Shown here piece by piece: positions 18,704 to 27,495 of a stretch of DNA of 64,000 nucleotides. The translations under genes were made by a program, and so were the position numbers. The notes under the pieces were generated by a model that was not told the origin of the DNA, did no database searches, and saw nothing but the letters and a program-made list of their open reading frames with translations. The stretch is from Chondromyces crocatus (GTDB lineage: Bacteria > Myxococcota_A > Polyangia > Polyangiales > Polyangiaceae), in NCBI RefSeq assembly GCF_001189295.1, contig NZ_CP012159.1, positions 5,658,525 through 5,722,524 on the forward strand. The letters are read 5' to 3'. Position 1 is the stretch's first letter. Each line of letters opens with the position of its first letter.

Positions 18704-19867
18704 ATGCATCGCTCTGGCAGAAGCGCGCCATGGCTCCTCGGCGCAGCGGTGGGCGGCCTGATCGTGTCGACCCTCGCGTGCAGCGCCATCACCGGCCTGG
18801 ATGACTTCTCCATCGTCGGCGACACGCCCGTCGACCGCCCCGAGGGCGTGTGCGCGCCGTCCCAGAGCACGCCTTGCTACACCGGCCCTGCCGGCACCGA
18901 GGACCTGGGCGCCTGCAAGGCCGGGACGATGACCTGCACGCCGCTGGGCACCTGGGGCCCGTGCACCGGCGAAGTGACCCCGGTCTCCGAAACCCTGGGC
19001 GGCGCGCTGGACGCCGACTGCGGCGGCACCGCCCTCACCGACACCGAGCTGCTGGTCCGCTACCTGATCAACGAGGCGCCCTCGGGGCGGGACCCGACCG
19101 AGCTGCGTGACGCCGCCCCGAGCCCGCTGCGCGCCTCGATCACCTACGGGACCAACCTGGCCTTCCTGCAGGATGGCCTCGGTCGCGTCGGCCTCTCCTG
19201 GTCCGCCTTCGATCGCGCGGGCTACGCCGTCGCCCAGCCCTTCTTCACCAAGGTCGCGCGCGGCCTCGACCAGGCCCAGGCGCTGACCCTCGAGCTGGTG
19301 ACCGACCTGCGCGACAGCGGCGACGCCTCGGGCCTCGTGGTGCTCGGCGACTACGTCGACGCGAAGAGCCGCCTGGCCATCGTCCTGAGCGACGACGCCC
19401 GCACGATGGACCTGCTGCTGAACGACCAGCCTGCCATGCGCTGGGGCTCCTCCGCGTTCGTCGCCAACCGCGCCGTCCTGCACCTGGTGATGGACACGAC
19501 CCTCGACACCGAAAGCGATCGTTGGAAGCTCTACCGCAACGGCCAGCTCGTACCAGGCGTCGCCGCCAACCCTCCGCCCGAGCAAGGCACGAAGCTCGAC
19601 GCGGGGACGGTGACCTCCACCCTCGTCCTCGGCAACCGCTACCCGGGCAACGCCTCCTTCCAGGGGACGATCTTCTACGCCGCGATCTACGGGAGGCCGC
19701 TGACGGACTCCGAGCTCCAGCACAACGCCGCGGTGCTGATCGAGGACGACGACAGCCACGTGCGCCCCGGCAGCGACGGCGTCGGTGGAGGAGGCGGCGA
19801 GGGCGGCGGTGGGGGCAGCGGCGGTGAAGGTGGGAACGGCGGCGGAGGGAGCGGCGGCGGGTCGTAG
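18704..19867 (+). CDS. LamG-like lipoprotein, paralog A2, with Gly-rich C-terminal tail
   Basis: The protein is 387 residues with lipobox VSTLAC and class A start CSAITGLDDFSIV. The Cys motif (CYTGPAGTEDLGAC, WGPCTGEVTP, LDADCGG), the LLVRYLINEA strand and the LamG-like domain (VLHLVMDTTLDTESDRWKLY, VLGNRYPGNASFQGTIFYAA) match the other paralogs. Unlike them it has almost no Gly linker after the lipobox; instead about 30 residues rich in Gly follow the LamG domain at the C-terminus. The ATG at 18704 follows GGAGG by 5 bp; the 12-residue longer in-frame start lies inside the leader repeat and is disfavoured. Its role is presumed to be cell-surface, ligand unknown. Confidence 0.82.
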   Translation: MHRSGRSAPWLLGAAVGGLIVSTLACSAITGLDDFSIVGDTPVDRPEGVCAPSQSTPCYTGPAGTEDLGACKAGTMTCTPLGTWGPCTGEVTPVSETLGGALDADCGGTALTDTELLVRYLINEAPSGRDPTELRDAAPSPLRASITYGTNLAFLQDGLGRVGLSWSAFDRAGYAVAQPFFTKVARGLDQAQALTLELVTDLRDSGDASGLVVLGDYVDAKSRLAIVLSDDARTMDLLLNDQPAMRWGSSAFVANRAVLHLVMDTTLDTESDRWKLYRNGQLVPGVAANPPPEQGTKLDAGTVTSTLVLGNRYPGNASFQGTIFYAAIYGRPLTDSELQHNAAVLIEDDDSHVRPGSDGVGGGGGEGGGGGSGGEGGNGGGGSGGGS

Positions 19868-21193
19868 GGGGGCAGCGGCGGCAGGGGCGGCGTCGAGGGC
19901 GGCGGCATCGAGGGGGATGGACTCTGACCATCGGGCCTGAGCCGAGCACCCACGCCGGGAAGCGGGGGCGCTGGCCGGTTCGGGTCATTCTCTGGTGAGG
20001 GAAGCTGGTGAGCTGGGGCAGTGCCGGTCCTGGTCGGGGGCAGTGCCAGCCTCGGTGAGGGCAGTGTCAGGCCGTCGGGGGGCCGAGCCTGGCGGAGGCG
20101 CCGACGCCCCACCGCGTTCGACCCCGTCACCCCGTCGTTGCCGGACCCATTCCTGCCGGTGGAAGTCCCTCCACGTCGGATGCCGGGGGGATTCCGACCC
20201 CGCCGAGGGCGCCGGGCGTCCGATGACGGGGGGATTCTGCGTCGGAACCTGGGGGGCAGCGGCTGCGGGGGGGATTCCGAGGGGGAGAATGCCTCCGGCA
20301 TCGCCTCGATGCAGGGGGGATTCGGACCCGTGGAATGCCCCCGTCCATCGTTGACGGTGTGATTCACCCTACACCGAATGGTGTCGGAATCCGTTGCAGG
20401 GGGGATTCGGAGGGGCGGGAACGCTGTCGGCACGCGGTGGGAGGGGGTCTGGGGGCGTGAATGGGGCCGTCAACGAGGGAGAGGGGGCATGCTCTGGCGG
20501 GGAACCTCCCTGGGGTTGACGTGACAGGGGGGATTCCTGGCGGCTGGAATGTGGGCGGGAACGGGGGAGGAGGGCGCTGGAGCGTCCGGGGTGGGGGCGA
20601 AATGCTCGAGTGTCTACCGGCGAAAGATGACGCGAGCATCGTGACGTCGGGGGGCGTGGGAGTGGCGCTGGAGAGGATGAGAGGGGGATAGGAGCGGGAT
20701 GAGAGGGAAGGCGGCCGGAAGCATCGGGCGGTGACATCTGTGTGGCCAGCCTGGGCCAGATGCGAGCCGGAGTTGCGCCATGAGTGGCCAGCGTTGCGTC
20801 GTTGTCATGTTCCCCTGCCGCCGTCGAGACGACGCGCTGGCCGCTCACGGGACAAGCCGCGGCCTTGAGGCGTCTGCAGACGGCTGGACTGCTTCTTGCT
20901 CGCCCTGTGACGAGCGATGACTCCGAGGCAAGCAGGGTTTGTTCCGGCGCCTTCAGCCTTCCGCAGTCCGTCATCTGTCCATTCCGCGTGGAGACCTCGT
21001 GACATTCACCTACCGACCCGATCGCGTTGCCTTCGATCGTCCAGCCAGGTCCGCATCGGCATCACACGCGACGCCATGTATCGCCCGCGCCGCGAACCTG
21101 CAAACCACGCTCCCGCGGACCCCACGACGAATGACGTCCCCACGCCACGTGGCGCTTCTTGCGAGCGCGGGAGCTGATTACAGTGTGGCTCGC
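19868..21193. other. Non-coding gap of 1.3 kb before the kinase-nSTAND gene
   Basis: No convincing gene was found on either strand. The open frames here are Pro- or Gly-rich by-products of G-runs. The left half (about 20180-20540) contains repeated GGGGGGATTC words, described separately. The right half (about 20700-21190) is of more normal composition and presumably holds the promoter of the kinase gene, but no good -35/-10 pair stands out. The size is unusual for this genome and marks the left edge of the defence island. Confidence 0.6.
20185..20537 (+). repeat. Six scattered copies of GGGGGGATTC
   Basis: The 10-base word occurs near 20185, 20228, 20268, 20314, 20399 and 20527, mostly followed by C or G, all in the same orientation. 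Spacing is about 40-47 bp for the first four and 85-128 bp for the last. GGAATG/GGAATCC words lie between them. They could be degenerate repeats or protein-binding sites; function unknown. Confidence 0.6.
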
Positions 21194-24100
21194 ATGGGGG
21201 TTCAGGTTGGCGCTCAGCTCGGCCCCTACCGTGTGCTCCATCCCCTGGGTCACGGCGGAATGGGCCAGGTCTTTGCAGTAAAGGACGCGTGTTCGGAGCG
21301 AGTCGTCGCGCTCAAGGTGCTCTCCGAGGAAGCTGCGAGCCACCCCCAGACCATCGCGCGCTTCGTTCAAGAGGGCAGGGCGCTCACGATGCTCCGGCAC
21401 CCGGGCATCGTCGAGGTCACCTCCTGCGAGCGTCTCGAGGATGGCACCCCCTTCCTGGTGATGGAACTTCTCGAAGGGCTCTCCCTGCGGGACTGGATGG
21501 CGGTTCAGGACGGCCCGACGAAGCTGGAGACAGCCCTCTCGATCGCGCAGCAGCTCGCGGCGGCCATGGCCCACGTTCACGAGAAGGGCATCGTTCACCG
21601 CGATCTCAAGCCTGCCAACATCATGGTCATCTCGAAGGACGAGGCCTCCAGCCCTGGGCTCACCGTGAAGGTGCTCGACTTCGGGATTGCCAAGGTCCCT
21701 CCCGCGCCAACGGGAGGGATCGATACGCAGGTCCAGACGGCAGAGCTCGTGCAGATGGGAACTGCGCCGTACATGGCCCCGGAGCAAGCGCTGGGCGCGG
21801 CGGAGGTGGACGGCAAGTCGGATGTTTATGCCCTCGGTGTGGTCCTCTTCGAGCTGATCACGGGGCGGTTGCCGTTCGAGGCTGACGATGCCGTGGCGTT
21901 CGCCACCAAGCATGCGAAGGAGCAGGCTCCTTCGCTGCGCACGTTGCGTGCCGAGGTTTCAGGGGGGCTGTGCGTGCTCGTCGATGCCATGCTCGCCAAG
22001 GAGCCCCGGGAGCGGCCCACGATGGCGCGTTGCCGTGAGGCCCTCGCCGAGCCATGGCGACGCGACCGGAGCGTGTGTCCCTTTCCGGGTCTGGAGCCCT
22101 TCTCCGAGCACCAGGCCGAGCTTTTCTTCGGGCGACACGTGGAGACGGCCGAGATCCTGGAGCGCCTCGATGGAGCGCGCAGCGGACCTGTGCGGTGGGT
22201 CCAGATCGAGGGGTCGAGCGGCGTCGGGAAGTCGTCGCTGGTGCAGGCCGGCGTTCGCCCCCGGTTGCAGGACGAGCAGGCCCGGAACGGGGCTCTCTGG
22301 TCCGTCGCCTGGATGCGCCCTTCGCCCGATCCTCTGGGCGCTCTGGCCCAGGCGCTGAGCGAGGCCCTCGCGGGCGATGGACGCTCGCATCCCGTCGAGG
22401 AGATCACGGCCACCCTGCGCGACGAGCCCGGGGCTCTCCGAGCGTTCGCCGACCAGGTTCCGCCGGAGCGCATGCTGCTCGTGGTCATCGAGCAGATGGA
22501 GGAGCTGTTCACGACCGGCGTCGAGCAGGCCGCGCTCGTCGACGCCCTCCTGGACGATGCGCTCGATCAAGAGGGAACACGCCTGTGCCTCCTCACGACA
22601 CTCCGCAGCGATTTCCTCCAGGGCCTGGACCGGCTGCCGAGGCTTTCACGCCGGCTCAACCGAGCGTCCAGGTATCACCTGCCCCCCGTGGACGAGGTCG
22701 CCCTGACAGCGGTCACGCAGGGCATGGGCAGGCGTGCTGGGCTCGAACTCTCCAGTCGGCTGGCAGGCCAGATGGTGCGTGACGCCGCGCGTGCGTCGTG
22801 TCGGCTCCTGCTGCTCGGGCACGCGCTCCAGGCACTCTGGTCCCCCGACGACCGTGAGGCGTCGAGCCTGGAGCAGCGCTACACCGCATTCGGCGGGGTG
22901 GGCGGTGCTCTCGGGAAGCATGCCGAGGCGCTGCTCGAGACGCTGGGTGCGGAGGGACGCGAGCGCGCGAAGTGGCTCGTCCTGAGCTTGGTCCAGGTCG
23001 ACTCAGAGGCACCCGACGCGTGCCGTGTCCGCAAGCGCTCCGATGTGCTGGCGGCGGCGGGGAACGACGCGCTCGCGGAGGAGGTGTTGCTGCGTCTCGC
23101 CGGCACCGGGGCTGCCATGGACGCCGCGCATGGGGCCGGAATGCGGCTGATCTCCCTCTCCGGCGAGGCCGAGACGGACCCTGCCGACCAGGAGGTGGCG
23201 TTCATCCACGATGCCTTGCTCTCGCAGGTGCCAGCGATCTCGCGATGGCTCGACGAGGAGCGTGCGCGCCTCGAGCAACTCTCGGCGCTGGAGGAGGCCG
23301 CACGGATCTGGGAACGCGCTGGATGCGCGCAGAGCGATCTCCCCTCGGAGGCCGCCATGGCGCGGTACCGGGAAGCGTTCGAGGAGAGCCTGCGCCGAGG
23401 TGTTCCCCGCCCTCCGGTGAACCCGCTGGCGCAGCGATGCCTGGAGGAGGCCGCCCTGCGAGACCGGCGAGCGCGCGTGCGGAAGCGACGGATCGAGGGG
23501 CTGGTGATCCTCACCGGGACCGTGATCGTGGCGGGCGGCGTCTACGCCCTCGTGCAACAGCGCGCGGCCGAGGCGAACTTCCAGCGCGCGGAGCACACGC
23601 TCCACCGCCTCGTCGGCGCGGCGGAGCAGATCTCGGACATCGACTGGAAGCTCGGCCGGGTCCCGGGGATCCTCGCCAGGCGCCGCAAGCTCTTGAGCGG
23701 CATCGACGAGGCGCTGCAGTCGCTGCCCGAGGCCGACCTGCGGAAGCCGGAGGTCCGTGCGCGCGTGATCTCCACGAAGCATCGCCTCGGCGATCTGTAC
23801 TGGTACAATGACTCCCTGGCGGTCGCCGAGCGCTACTACGGCGAGGCGCGGGCAGAGCTGGAGCGGGCTCGCGCCGTGAGCCAGGAAGCGCGCTGGTGGG
23901 GGCTCCAGCTCGCTCTCAACGAGTCGAAGCGGGGCAAGGTGGCGCTGGCGCGGGATCGGCTGGACGACGCTCAGCGTCATGTCGATGCATCGCTGGCGTT
24001 GCTCGGGACCGCTCCGGGGGCCGGACAGGACATCGACGACTTCAACCGCACGCTCGCGACGAGCACCTTGGAGCAAGCGGAGCTTTTGCTGGCGAGGGGC

Positions 24101-24706
24101 GATCTGGAAGGCGCGGCCCGGCGCCACGACGAGGCGATCGGGCGGCTCCGGGGCCTCGCAAGGGACGAGTACAACCAGAGCTTGCTGGCGCAGGCGCTCG
24201 TGGCGCAGGCCGGGGTGGCGATCACCCGGGGGGAGCTGGGGCGCGCGGGCGCGGCGCTCGACGAGGCGATGGCCATCCAGGCGCCGCTCGCCCGATCCGC
24301 GTCGGCCGACACATACACCCACCACATCCTGGCGTGCATCCATGCGGAGGCGGCCACGCTCGGGCTCGCGCAAGGGGAGCATGGCGTGGCCCGTCAGCAC
24401 GGCGACGCCGCACGCGCACTGAGCCGGAAGCTGCACGAGGGAGATCCCGACCGGAAGGTCTACGCACTGGTGCTGGGCAAGAGCCTTCACGGACTGGAGG
24501 CACTGGCCGCGGCGGAGGGGGATCGCGCTGCGGAGGCCGCCGTGAGGGCCGAGCGGCATGCGCTGCTCGCGCCGTTCCTGCGCCTGGACGCCGAGGATGT
24601 GCGCTTCCAGCGGCTCGCTGGGCCGGAAGGAGGGCGGGGTAGGCCAGGGCGAGCGCCCCGAGCGGTCGAGGGGGACTCCGGGGAACCGGAACCCACGTCT
24701 CTCTGA
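21194..24706 (+). CDS. Ser/Thr protein kinase fused to nSTAND ATPase, membrane segment and TPR-like region
   Basis: The protein is 1170 residues. The kinase domain (about 10-285) has GHGGMGQVF, catalytic Lys41 (VVALK), HRDLKPAN (135-142), DFGIAK (162-167) and APE. A novel-STAND ATPase follows; it starts with FPGLEPFSEHQAELFFGR (about 297-314) and its P-loop is GSSGVGKSS (340-348). One membrane helix lies near 769-786 (LVILTGTVIVAGGVYALV). The C-terminal 380 residues are TPR-like helices, probably outside the cytoplasm. Such proteins are signal-activated sensors. I chose the ATG at 21194 since the kinase begins right after it. It lies 89 bp upstream of the SAVED gene on the same strand and could belong to, or trigger, the CBASS locus; that is not proven. 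Confidence 0.88.
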   Translation: MGVQVGAQLGPYRVLHPLGHGGMGQVFAVKDACSERVVALKVLSEEAASHPQTIARFVQEGRALTMLRHPGIVEVTSCERLEDGTPFLVMELLEGLSLRDWMAVQDGPTKLETALSIAQQLAAAMAHVHEKGIVHRDLKPANIMVISKDEASSPGLTVKVLDFGIAKVPPAPTGGIDTQVQTAELVQMGTAPYMAPEQALGAAEVDGKSDVYALGVVLFELITGRLPFEADDAVAFATKHAKEQAPSLRTLRAEVSGGLCVLVDAMLAKEPRERPTMARCREALAEPWRRDRSVCPFPGLEPFSEHQAELFFGRHVETAEILERLDGARSGPVRWVQIEGSSGVGKSSLVQAGVRPRLQDEQARNGALWSVAWMRPSPDPLGALAQALSEALAGDGRSHPVEEITATLRDEPGALRAFADQVPPERMLLVVIEQMEELFTTGVEQAALVDALLDDALDQEGTRLCLLTTLRSDFLQGLDRLPRLSRRLNRASRYHLPPVDEVALTAVTQGMGRRAGLELSSRLAGQMVRDAARASCRLLLLGHALQALWSPDDREASSLEQRYTAFGGVGGALGKHAEALLETLGAEGRERAKWLVLSLVQVDSEAPDACRVRKRSDVLAAAGNDALAEEVLLRLAGTGAAMDAAHGAGMRLISLSGEAETDPADQEVAFIHDALLSQVPAISRWLDEERARLEQLSALEEAARIWERAGCAQSDLPSEAAMARYREAFEESLRRGVPRPPVNPLAQRCLEEAALRDRRARVRKRRIEGLVILTGTVIVAGGVYALVQQRAAEANFQRAEHTLHRLVGAAEQISDIDWKLGRVPGILARRRKLLSGIDEALQSLPEADLRKPEVRARVISTKHRLGDLYWYNDSLAVAERYYGEARAELERARAVSQEARWWGLQLALNESKRGKVALARDRLDDAQRHVDASLALLGTAPGAGQDIDDFNRTLATSTLEQAELLLARGDLEGAARRHDEAIGRLRGLARDEYNQSLLAQALVAQAGVAITRGELGRAGAALDEAMAIQAPLARSASADTYTHHILACIHAEAATLGLAQGEHGVARQHGDAARALSRKLHEGDPDRKVYALVLGKSLHGLEALAAAEGDRAAEAAVRAERHALLAPFLRLDAEDVRFQRLAGPEGGRGRPGRAPRAVEGDSGEPEPTSL

Positions 24707-24795
24707 AATCGTCGCTGCCACCGATCGACTCGGCGCGGAACGGCATCTTCCTGGAATAGCGGACCGTTCCCCGTGGTGGTCGCTCATGGAGCCTC

Positions 24796-26595
24796 ATGCA
24801 TACCTCCGAAGACACACTGCCCCGTGGCCTGATTCTCCTCGCTCAGCCGGAACTGCTGAACATCAACCCCACCGAGATGACCGATGCGCGACCGGAAGCC
24901 TACCGGGACATCCCGTATCGGATCGTCGAACTCAACCATGCCGAGTCCTTCCGCCCTCCGGGGGCGCCGAGGAACTGGAGCGCGGAGCAGCGCGCGCTCG
25001 ACGAGCAGTTCCACGCGAGCGTGAAGCCACTCCGGGAAAAACACCCGGACTACAGCATCCTCTACTTCGGCTCGTCATCCATCCCGCTGACACTGTATCT
25101 CGGCTACTTGCTGGAGACCTGGCAGCGGACCGAGGTCGTGCCGCGCCATCACGACGCCCGATCATGGGGCTGGCGCTCGTCACCAGAAGGGAGGCCGGCG
25201 CGTCTCCTGCCGGTCACGCTCCCCGATTTCAAAGACCACTCGCCTGGCGAGGCAATCATCCGGATATCGACCTCTCACCAGGTCGATCAGTACATCACAC
25301 GGCAGGTCGTCCCCGAGCCGGTGCTGGTCGAGGTCGACATCGCGCTGGAGCATCCTTCCGAGGATGCGTTCACGTCGATGGAGGAGATGTTCGAGGTCGC
25401 CAAGGCCTTCCGGCAAACGCTCGATTGCATCGGTGACCGCTTCCCTCGCGTGCAGAGGGTTCACCTGTTCGCGTCGGTGCAGACGGGGATGGCACTCCTG
25501 CTCGGCGCCCAGATCAGCAAGACGATGCACCCTGCCGTTCAGACCTATCAGTATACGCGCAGCAGCGGGGTCGAGCCATTCCATGCGCCCGCGCTGCTCA
25601 TCAATGGGCCTCGATCGCCCGAACCCATCGCACTGAACGACGAGGAGGTGAACCTGGCCGCGCGTGACCGCGTCAACCTGGCGCAGGACTTCGATCGCAT
25701 GCGGGGGCAGATCCGGCGGGAAGAGAAGGATCAGGAAGTCGAGTGGCCTGGTTCGGTGCTGGCGGAACCGGCTGGCCTCGCGGCGTTCAGCGGGATGTGG
25801 CGGAAGCTGCCACCCTTGTGCAAGACGCCGCTGAAGCAGACCCGGATCGATGTCGCGACGACGAGCGTGGAGGACAGCTTTCGCCTCAACCCGGCCAATG
25901 AATGGCAGATTGACGATCGGTGGCTGGCCCGGCTCGCGCAACGACTCCCCGAAGAGGACAGGCGGCGGCGCGCCCTCCGGATGCTGGTCCTTCACGAGGC
26001 GGTCCACCGCGGTCAGCAGGGGCTGACCCGGACGCTGAGCAAGGGGATCGGTCGGTTCCCCAAGGTGCTCGAGGAGGCCGACTACCACGCCGATGTCTGG
26101 GGAATGCTCTACGAGCGCTCCCTCACGGAGTTGGTCTCTCCCGACGAAATCGACAGGCCCGCGCGCTTCTTTCAAGCGTTGATCCGAATCGCTACGGAGA
26201 CGATGTGGGCCTTCGACGACGATGGTCAGCCCCTGCGGATGATCCAGGTGCGTCGTCTCAACCGGTATCTCATCTGGTACTGGCAGTACCTGCTCCTCGA
26301 AGCCGCGGTGCTCCGGGACGCCGGCCTCACCGAGGTTTTGGCACTCCTCGCCCAGCGTCCAATCATCGAGCTGGCCGGCCCCACGCCATTGTCGCAGGAT
26401 GAGCGTGTCTATTATCCCCTGGATGCCTCCCGGATGATGACGCCCGAGCTATGCGTTTATCATCAAGGTCGCCTCCACAGACATGGCGTCCGGATCGACT
26501 TTTCCCTCGCCGAGCTGATTGAAGGGGTGCGCGAGCGGAACGGGGATGCGATCCTCGACGTGCTGCGCGCAGCCGCGGAGCAGACGGCACGTTAG
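24796..26595 (+). CDS. SAVED-domain protein fused to HExxH metalloprotease-like domain (candidate CBASS effector)
   Basis: SAVED domains are paired CARF-like folds that bind cyclic oligonucleotides in CBASS and some CRISPR systems. In this 599-residue protein the SAVED pattern spans about 85-270: YSILYFGSSSIPLTLYLGYL in the first half, then LVEVDIALEH, RVHLFASVQTGMALLLGAQI and VQTYQYTR in the second. The C-terminal domain carries HEAVH at 400-404, followed by EEADYHADVW at 426-435. This is a zinc-binding HExxH with a downstream acidic ligand, as in gluzincin or ImmA/IrrE-like peptidases. I infer a ligand-activated protease. The start at 24796 is behind GGAG. The next gene, an ECF sigma factor, begins 1 bp after the stop, so the two are translationally linked. 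Protease activity is predicted, not shown. Confidence 0.82.
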   Translation: MHTSEDTLPRGLILLAQPELLNINPTEMTDARPEAYRDIPYRIVELNHAESFRPPGAPRNWSAEQRALDEQFHASVKPLREKHPDYSILYFGSSSIPLTLYLGYLLETWQRTEVVPRHHDARSWGWRSSPEGRPARLLPVTLPDFKDHSPGEAIIRISTSHQVDQYITRQVVPEPVLVEVDIALEHPSEDAFTSMEEMFEVAKAFRQTLDCIGDRFPRVQRVHLFASVQTGMALLLGAQISKTMHPAVQTYQYTRSSGVEPFHAPALLINGPRSPEPIALNDEEVNLAARDRVNLAQDFDRMRGQIRREEKDQEVEWPGSVLAEPAGLAAFSGMWRKLPPLCKTPLKQTRIDVATTSVEDSFRLNPANEWQIDDRWLARLAQRLPEEDRRRRALRMLVLHEAVHRGQQGLTRTLSKGIGRFPKVLEEADYHADVWGMLYERSLTELVSPDEIDRPARFFQALIRIATETMWAFDDDGQPLRMIQVRRLNRYLIWYWQYLLLEAAVLRDAGLTEVLALLAQRPIIELAGPTPLSQDERVYYPLDASRMMTPELCVYHQGRLHRHGVRIDFSLAELIEGVRERNGDAILDVLRAAAEQTAR

Positions 26596-26596
26596 A

Positions 26597-27481
26597 ATGG
26601 GGATGGGGGACGGTGAGGGCACTGGAGAGCGCCAGGAAGGGGTGGCTGGAGACGTGAACGCTCAGCGGAGTCGGGCCGCGGATCGGGGCGAGGTTCGGGA
26701 ACTCTCCGTGGAAGAGCTCATCGAGCGCGCTCGGGCTGGCAAGCAAGGCGCGTTCGAGGAGCTGTTCCGCCGGTATCGACCGAAGGTGGGGACCTGGGCG
26801 GAGCAGCAGGGGCGGGGGCAGCCTGGAACGACGCGACCCTCGGACATCGCGCAGAACACGGCAAAGCGCGCCTTCGAGCGGTTCGTAACGTTCAAGGGGA
26901 CCTCGGAAGGCGAGTGGACGGTCTGGTTGAAGGAGATCCTCAAGAACTGCCTCCTGGAGAGTCAGCGTGCCGGCAGGACGAAGAAGCGAGGAGGCCACAC
27001 GATCCCTCTGGAGGATGCGTGCGCCGAGCTGCCCAGCCCGGAGGCCAGCGCGAGTCAGGTGATGGCCAGGAGCGAGCAACATCAAAAGCTCCTCGCGTCG
27101 CTTTACCAGCATCTCCCTGAGGAGCAGAGCCAAGCGATCTGGCTATGCCACCTGAAGGGATTTCCCGTTGCAGAGGTCGCTCAGAAGATGGGCAAGTCGC
27201 CAAACGCCATCGGTGGCCTTCTGGCACGAGGGATGAAGCGGTTGCGGCAGGTAATGAACGAGGAGCCGTCCGTCGACCAAGGCGAGCCGCCGGTATCCGA
27301 AGGGGCGGTGGAGGCGCTGCTCGTCTACCTGCGCCGCTGCGAAAGTGGGGTGAGTGTGGACCGAGCGGCCTTTCTCGCCGAGCATCCCGAAGGTGGAGAC
27401 GAGCTGCAATCGATGCTGACCTGGATCGACCAGATCCGCGCGCTCTGGGCCTCCTCCGAGGGGACCGAGGAGAGCCATTGA
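26597..27481 (+). CDS. ECF-type RNA polymerase sigma factor with C-terminal extension
   Basis: The protein is 294 residues. Sigma region 2 covers about 37-130 (ELSVEELIERARAGKQGAFE, then PSDIAQNTAKRAFERFVTFK and EWTVWLKEILKNCLLESQR). Region 4 covers about 165-220 (LPEEQSQAIWLCHLKGFPVA, KSPNAIGGLLARGMKRLR). The family resembles kinase-associated ECF sigma factors of planctomycetes and myxobacteria. A 70-residue extension (about 225-294; EALLVYLRRCESGVSVDRAA, then AEHPEGGDELQSML) resembles a segment usually found at the N-terminus of Ser/Thr kinases in those bacteria. No anti-sigma gene is present. It lies 1 bp after the SAVED-protease and 14 bp before a kinase gene, suggesting control by proteolysis, phosphorylation or both. 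A later GTG at 26655 is an alternative start. Confidence 0.85.
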   Translation: MGMGDGEGTGERQEGVAGDVNAQRSRAADRGEVRELSVEELIERARAGKQGAFEELFRRYRPKVGTWAEQQGRGQPGTTRPSDIAQNTAKRAFERFVTFKGTSEGEWTVWLKEILKNCLLESQRAGRTKKRGGHTIPLEDACAELPSPEASASQVMARSEQHQKLLASLYQHLPEEQSQAIWLCHLKGFPVAEVAQKMGKSPNAIGGLLARGMKRLRQVMNEEPSVDQGEPPVSEGAVEALLVYLRRCESGVSVDRAAFLAEHPEGGDELQSMLTWIDQIRALWASSEGTEESH

Positions 27482-27495
27482 AACAGGAGGTGCTC

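Noticed and set aside
19687-20974. Pro-rich minus-strand frames in the gap before the kinase gene
   Set aside because: They result from G-runs on the plus strand. They have no start signals, and overlapping frames are equally open.
21130-21190. Sigma-54-type promoter (TGGC...TTGC) before the kinase-nSTAND gene
   Set aside because: The spacing between the GG and GC elements is 8 bp instead of 10.
24796-26595. Interpreting the SAVED protein as a CRISPR-linked Lon-type CalpL
   Set aside because: There are no cas genes or Lon Ser-Lys dyad in view. The C-terminal part has an HExxH motif, and the neighbours are CD-NTase, Cap2 and Cap3.
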